A stretch of DNA of 19,176 nucleotides from Phoronis ovalis (lineage: Eukaryota; Phoronida; Phoronidae): the NCBI GenBank assembly GCA_028565635.1, contig JAOXYB010016299.1, positions 1 through 19,176 of the forward strand, read 5' to 3'. Of the stretch, positions 17,101 to 19,176 are shown piece by piece (position 1 is the first letter of the stretch; every line of letters begins with the position of its first letter). The notes beneath the pieces are model-generated. The model was not told the origin of the DNA. It saw nothing but the letters and a program-made list of their open reading frames with translations, and ran no database searches. A program made the position numbers and the translations under genes.

Positions 17101-18287
17101 AGGATAAGATATGAAAACCTCATTTTTTTCTTGAACTACAAACTCTGATTTTTTACCTCCATTCAAATTTTATATGTAAAGGTCATCTAGAGGTTACTTG
17201 CTCACTGTGAGCTTAAAAGGTAAAAAGACTATATATGCTCTGGAAATTCTTTGAAAAGTTTTAAAAAAAGTTAAAATGTCATTTAAGAGTTTATCTTGGT
17301 TGTCATTGAGATCAAAAATTCATTCAGAGGCACAAAAAGGTAAAATCTTAAAATAGCATGAAACCTACAAAAATGAGGTTTTCATGCAATGTCATCCAGA
17401 TGTCATGGTGTCAATCTGAGGTCAGAGGGTAAAAATAGGCAAATTGTTAAAATTTCCTTCAAATTTAAAATATGAGTTAAAAGGTCATTTAGAGGTCAAT
17501 CAAATTTCATACCCAAATAATCTTTTTATATGTCACATGCCTTTGCTGAACTTTACAGTTGTCTAGGTTCTAAGACAATCTCAAGGCCAAGAGGCCAACC
17601 ATTTTTGTGTTTGAGCAACCTGGCCTTTGCTAAAAGGCACATCCGGTTATAACAATATTTCAAAACAAGTTTCTTGGCAGTTAACTTACATGTTTTTGTA
17701 CACTTTCTGTCCATTTGGGCCAGTCTGTTGATTTTGCAGGCGGGTTTTTACAAGGTCGACAGGAAAAACACATGTCACACCAACAATACCAGCTATGCTT
17801 CCATTGATAACTTTTGGTAGAAGCCTGGTAAAAAATAAGTAATGATTATATATTGAACAGAATATTTAAATGGTGGAGAAAATATAGAAAACAAATGGTA
17901 TGTTTGAAAATATCAAATTGGACAAAGTTTCCTGTTCATTAATTAATTTCCAATTTTGAAATCAGTTTGCATGCATTTTTTTTAAGAAAAAATTTCCAAA
18001 TTAATATACTAATTTCTCACACAAAAGCTTTTGAATGAATTCTTTGATGCTATTATGTATTAATGTTCTGTCTACACATGATCACCTAGAACACTCCAGG
18101 GGTCAAAATTTGAACATTAATGTTTTATACACTGTTATTTAATGATATATCACTTATTGAGGTCAGATTAAAAACTACAGAGGATATATGGAGTACTGGG
18201 AATATCCAAATTTATGAAATCTTACAACATTTCGGAATAAAACAAGTATCAGACATAATGTTAAACTTACGAAAACTTTGAATCCAT
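4960..18287 (-). CDS. SLC25A22: Mitochondrial glutamate carrier (SLC25A22/SLC25A18 ortholog), complete, nine coding exons
   Basis: Inner-membrane carrier that brings glutamate into the matrix with a proton. Exons in transcript order: 18287-18271, 17824-17690, 15863-15808, 12863-12773, 12280-12162, 7250-7003, 5795-5693, 5381-5306 and 5101-4960. They total 987 bases: 328 residues plus TAA, against about 315-323 in the human proteins. Three mitochondrial-carrier repeats are present, with P-x-[DE]-x-x-[KR] signatures at PVDLVKTR (27-34), PMELLKIQ (125-132) and PFDVVKTR (254-261), each followed by an [EK]G...[KR]G motif at 62-70, 189-197 and 288-296. Q132 in place of arginine, and the PEKAIKL segment (80-86), are glutamate-carrier traits. 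Residues 139-175 form the Ser/Thr/Ala-rich loop seen at this place in the family. TGA directly before the ATG fixes the start. Vertebrates have two paralogs; this looks like the unduplicated form. The gene is convergent with ATP6V1E. Confidence 0.96.
5102..5692 (-). other. Carrier introns 8 (204 bp) and 7 (311 bp) around exon 8
   Basis: Two short GT-AG introns on either side of exon 8 (5306-5381). Reading frames that run through them (5102-5301 and 5480-5692) are open by chance. No repeat was recognised. Confidence 0.85.
5306..5381 (-). CDS. SLC25A22: Carrier exon 8 (third signature)
   Basis: Acceptor TTGTAG, donor GTAAAT. It encodes [19 protein letters not shown] and ILDCF, with a split Val at the start and a split Arg at the end. 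Confidence 0.95.
5693..5795 (-). CDS. SLC25A22: Carrier exon 7 (helix 5)
   Basis: Acceptor TTTCAG, donor GTAAGC. It encodes [19 protein letters not shown] and [15 protein letters not shown] plus the first base of a valine codon. A phase-1 reading from exon 6 would meet a stop, so phase 0 is forced. Confidence 0.95.
5796..7002 (-). other. Carrier intron 6, 1207 bp
   Basis: AT-rich GT-AG intron. It holds the GC-rich palindromic patch near 6699-6735 (listed separately) in a dispersed-repeat-like context. Otherwise nothing recognisable. Confidence 0.85.
6699..6735. repeat. GC-rich repeat patch with 12-bp palindrome
   Basis: GGGGCATGCCCC is a perfect palindrome at 6705-6716, in a short island (CCCCGGACCCTCTAG) that stands out from AT-rich intron. 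From memory, similar GGGGGCATGCCCC...GACCC patches occur as dispersed repeats in marine invertebrate genomes. That link is not verifiable here. Confidence 0.4.
7003..7250 (-). CDS. SLC25A22: Carrier exon 6 (Ser/Thr-rich loop and helix 4)
   Basis: Acceptor TTTTAG, donor GTGGGT. It encodes the low-complexity loop after the second signature (about residues 140-175), then [17 protein letters not shown] and [15 protein letters not shown] second in-frame donor, GTAAAA, lies 24 bases further on (exon end 6979). The shorter form matches family spacing better. Confidence 0.92.
7593..7715. repeat. AT-rich foldback, about 120 bp
   Basis: 7593-7639 and the reverse complement of 7674-7715 share TTAAAAGTTACGA-like and AAATTTAA blocks in order (TTAAAAAGTTACGATTTTTT in the right arm). 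The spacer is about 35 bases. Probably a small MITE or hairpin; its low complexity leaves some doubt. Confidence 0.55.
8389..8515. repeat. Inverted repeat with about 29-base arms
   Basis: The left arm 8389-8417 (TATTGGGAGGCACTTCTTCA) pairs with 8485-8515, whose reverse complement reads TATATGGGAGAAGGCACTTC then TTCA, with a few-base bulge. The loop is about 67 bases and can pair weakly further in. Size and shape fit either a MITE or a long hairpin precursor; no expression evidence is available. Confidence 0.65.
9100..9307. repeat. Possible dispersed repeat next to the array
   Basis: The stretch contains a short hairpin GTCTGC-gagt-GCAGAC, followed by GATGCCCATCATATGATG, and runs into the first truncated array module. 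The style resembles non-autonomous repeats of marine invertebrates as I remember them. There is no second copy in this window, so support is weak. Confidence 0.3.
9308..10884. repeat. Higher-order tandem array, about 475-bp unit with 285/146-bp sub-spacings
   Basis: Diverged copies recur in order of: GTCTTTCCCGAAATGGGCGC, GCAACGTAACATGCACTC, a CATGGCCxCCAGTCGGCCATg near-palindrome, TTTGACCTGTATTTACCCTG, TACCAAATATAAAGCTGAT, and AAAACTGAAGCAGTTATTG. The near-palindrome starts at 9563, 9709, 9993, 10278, 10424 and 10753 (spacings 146, 284, 285, 146, 329). The GTGAATCCACC module recurs near 9482, 9913, 10196 and 10672. Copies differ by many substitutions, so the array is old. It codes for nothing convincing. 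Confidence 0.8.
10911..10943. repeat. Near-perfect palindrome at the array's right edge
   Basis: TATGCCCAT-t-CACTAT at 10911-10926 pairs with ATAGTG-ATGGGCATA ending at 10943, leaving one unpaired T and a loop of a few bases. It lies about 30 bases past the last array module and may mark an element end. Confidence 0.7.
11445..11617. repeat. Minisatellite, 42-bp unit, four copies
   Basis: Copies start at 11445, 11487, 11529 and 11576, each with GTACCAGGTAAATGGAATCC followed by AAGCATT-AAGGCCTG. The third copy has a 5-bp insertion (47 bp). Copies are nearly identical, so the array is recent or homogenised. Because 42 is a multiple of 3, the - strand shows a repeating 14-residue open frame, which is not a protein gene. 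Confidence 0.92.
11951..12044. repeat. Hairpin, about 94 bp, downstream of carrier exon 5
   Basis: CAAGGTAGTTCAAA (11964-11977) pairs with TTTGAATTACCTTG (12007-12020) with one mismatch and a 29-base spacer. Outer GGGTGTTGTT and GACACAACCC extend the pairing. It is in intron 5, about 120 bases past the exon 5 donor. Confidence 0.6.
12162..12280 (-). CDS. SLC25A22: Carrier exon 5 (helix 3, second signature)
   Basis: Acceptor TTATAG, donor GTATGT. It encodes [19 protein letters not shown] and [17 protein letters not shown]. The second signature ends in Gln rather than Arg, as in human glutamate carriers. Confidence 0.96.
12281..12772 (-). other. Carrier intron 4, 492 bp
   Basis: GT-AG intron between exons 4 and 5. 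Short open frames on both strands at 12277-12487 overlap one another and lack family-like features. No repeat was recognised. Confidence 0.85.
12773..12863 (-). CDS. SLC25A22: Carrier exon 4 (helix 2)
   Basis: Acceptor TTTGCAG, donor GTATGA. It encodes [16 protein letters not shown] and [11 protein letters not shown], with split glycine codons at both ends. The TPEKAIKL block is characteristic of glutamate and aspartate/glutamate carriers. Confidence 0.96.
12864..15807 (-). other. Carrier intron 3, 2.9 kb, largely featureless
   Basis: AT-rich GT-AG intron. I found no long inverted repeat, tandem array, RNA gene or open frame of interest on either strand. Exons 3 and 4 join exactly in phase across it. 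Confidence 0.8.
15808..15863 (-). CDS. SLC25A22: Carrier exon 3
   Basis: 56 bases: completes the split Met, then [18 protein letters not shown] and one base of a glycine codon. Acceptor TTTAG, donor GTGGGT. It carries the first EGxxGxYRG motif, and its phases agree with both neighbours. Confidence 0.95.
15864..17689 (-). other. Carrier intron 2, 1.8 kb
   Basis: GT-AG intron. The half nearer exon 2 is the 0.93-kb foldback element 16705-17638. Near 16457-16485 a 9-bp inverted repeat (GGTATAAAT/ATTTATACC) is present. The rest is plain AT-rich sequence. Confidence 0.85.
16705..17638. mobile_element. Foldback/MITE-like element, 934 bp, 15-bp perfect terminal repeats
   Basis: GCCTTTTAGCAAAGG at 16705-16719 is exactly inverted at 17624-17638. 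Similarity continues inward (CAAC, then TGGCCTCT in both arms). Inside, a perfect 17-base inverted pair ATGAAAACCTCATTTTT lies at 17111-17127 and 17369-17385, and a direct repeat with AAAGGTCATyTAGAGGT is near 17180 and 17480. There is no open frame and no clear target-site duplication. It ends about 50 bases from the exon 2 donor. Confidence 0.7.
17690..17824 (-). CDS. SLC25A22: Carrier exon 2 (helix 1, first signature)
   Basis: Acceptor CAG before 17824 and donor GTAAGT from 17689. It encodes [20 protein letters not shown] and the first carrier signature [13 protein letters not shown], ending in two bases of a methionine codon. This covers transmembrane helix 1. Confidence 0.96.
17825..18270 (-). 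other. Carrier intron 1, 446 bp
   Basis: GT-AG intron between the tiny start exon and exon 2. AT-rich, with nothing recognised inside. Confidence 0.8.
18271..18287 (-). CDS. SLC25A22: Carrier exon 1 (start codon)
   Basis: ATG at 18287-18285 opens MDSKF plus two bases of a serine codon; donor GTAAGT begins at 18270. An in-frame TGA sits immediately before the ATG, so translation cannot begin further upstream in this exon. The phase matches the next acceptor, giving [15 protein letters not shown], close to the N-terminus of known glutamate carriers. It is very short, so it rests on phase, splice donor and the expected N-terminal length. Confidence 0.82.
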
Positions 18288-19176
18288 TCAACAGTCCAAT
18301 CTTCTCTTATTTACAGTAGAATTCTTTTTTCAAACTTCCGTTATATTTTTCTACAAAAACATGATATGCATGCATTTGCATTATAAAACTTTTTTATGTG
18401 GGCAGTGTCCTGTGAAAAGCTATAGAAGAGGTAATTACCTTAAAGGTGTTACAGGGTGACAGGAAATAAATGCGGCAAGTTTAAATTTTTACGAAAGTTT
18501 GGATTTTCAAAAGATACTTTTCAAAACTGACACAAATAAGAGTAATTCATTAATAAACTAAAAATTCTGAAGAATACTTGTGATGTTTTTATTTTTTTTT
18601 GTGAGCTATAGCATTTCTGAGATTTCAAGCCTTGAAAATAACAGTTATATTTCATAGATAATGGTTATATTGTGAAATTTAGTATGTGTTGATGATTTAA
18701 TTAGGTTTAGAGAAATGAAATATAGCCAAGAAAACTTCAAACTTGCATGAAATTTTTTAAATATCAAATTATGTATCTGGAAAAATCCAAGTGGATACGG
18801 TGATTTGTAATAAAAAAATTAAATATGTAAATAAAATACTGTACGTATCACAAGACTCCTTAATGACATATGCACTTTTTGAATATGACTGAAATCACCA
18901 AAAGTGCGCGATATTTACATCTACCTTCGTAATATAAAAGTAAAAAATATTTATTTCATCAAAAAATGATTCGAAGCTAAAATTTTAAACTTATAACTAT
19001 GAAACAATTAAAACATGGTTCGCACAGAATTTAGATGGCAAAATTCCACGACTTTTCCATGACTTTTCCAGAAGATTTCATAATTTTCCATGACCATGAT
19101 GCAATCACGCTATCGGGAAACATGCGTCTAAATTTGTCGCCAATCCTCTCGTTTGAATTGAAGGAGCCGTGGCTAC
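18288..19176 (-). other. Carrier 5' flank
   Basis: Presumably holds the 5' UTR and perhaps an upstream noncoding exon or promoter, but I cannot place a transcription start. An ATTTGCAT octamer lies at 18374-18381 beside a TGCATGCA palindrome. Such short motifs in AT-rich DNA carry little weight. The rightmost 150 bases look transposon-derived. Confidence 0.4.
19028..19110. repeat. Transposon-like repeat at the right edge (CCATGACTTTT motif)
   Basis: Contains AATTCCACGACTTTTCCATG followed by another GACTTTTCCA and ATAATTTTCCATGACC. This AATTCCATGACTTTTCCA wording is known to me from widespread non-autonomous hAT-like elements in many animal genomes. The element may continue outside the window, and its ends are not seen. 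Confidence 0.45.

Noticed and set aside
18374-18381. ATTTGCAT octamer as a carrier promoter element
   Set aside because: An eight-base AT-rich motif is expected by chance and no transcription start is known; mentioned only as context.
1-19176. tRNA, rRNA or a prokaryote-type defence or operon system
   Set aside because: No cloverleaf, rRNA core sequence or clustered open frames were recognised on either strand by eye; a tRNAscan or Rfam search would settle small RNAs.

Overview
This is a piece of an animal (metazoan) nuclear genome. It is AT-rich, has no bacterial-style gene packing, and its genes are split by GT-AG introns. Only two genes are supported. Every coding exon was placed by reading protein-family motifs across splice sites, checking that the reading phase closes exactly at each junction. 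The many foldback elements and dispersed repeats suggest an invertebrate, perhaps a marine one such as a mollusc, but the sequence does not settle the phylum.

Region 1-2560 (+ strand) holds the last four coding exons of the V-type proton ATPase subunit E gene (ATP6V1E1 family): 229-297, 763-857, 1412-1499 and 2498-2560. They encode the C-terminal 104 residues; the 5' part lies to the left of the window. A good poly(A) signal sits at 3044-3049.

Region 4960-18287 (- strand) holds a complete nine-exon coding sequence for a mitochondrial glutamate carrier (ortholog of vertebrate SLC25A22/SLC25A18). It encodes 328 residues, and the nine exons sum to exactly 987 bases including the stop. The ATG at 18287 is preceded at once by an in-frame TGA.

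The two genes are convergent (tail to tail) with 2.4 kb between stop codons. From established knowledge, human ATP6V1E1 and SLC25A18 are also tail-to-tail neighbours on chromosome 22q11, so this looks like an ancient linkage. The proteins act in different compartments (V-ATPase peripheral stalk; mitochondrial inner membrane) and nothing in the sequence shows a shared pathway.

Introns and flanks carry many structured repeats: a 167-bp TA-flanked MITE (1038-1204), a large foldback in the last V-ATPase intron (1733-2465) with a perfect 17-bp hairpin, several hairpins in carrier introns, a higher-order tandem array (9308-10884), a 42-bp minisatellite (11445-11617), a 0.93-kb foldback element (16705-17638), and a transposon-like repeat at the right edge. 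No RNA gene, transposase, CRISPR array or prokaryote-type system was seen, and I found no convincing undescribed protein system. The most notable points are the conserved gene pair and the density of foldback DNA.
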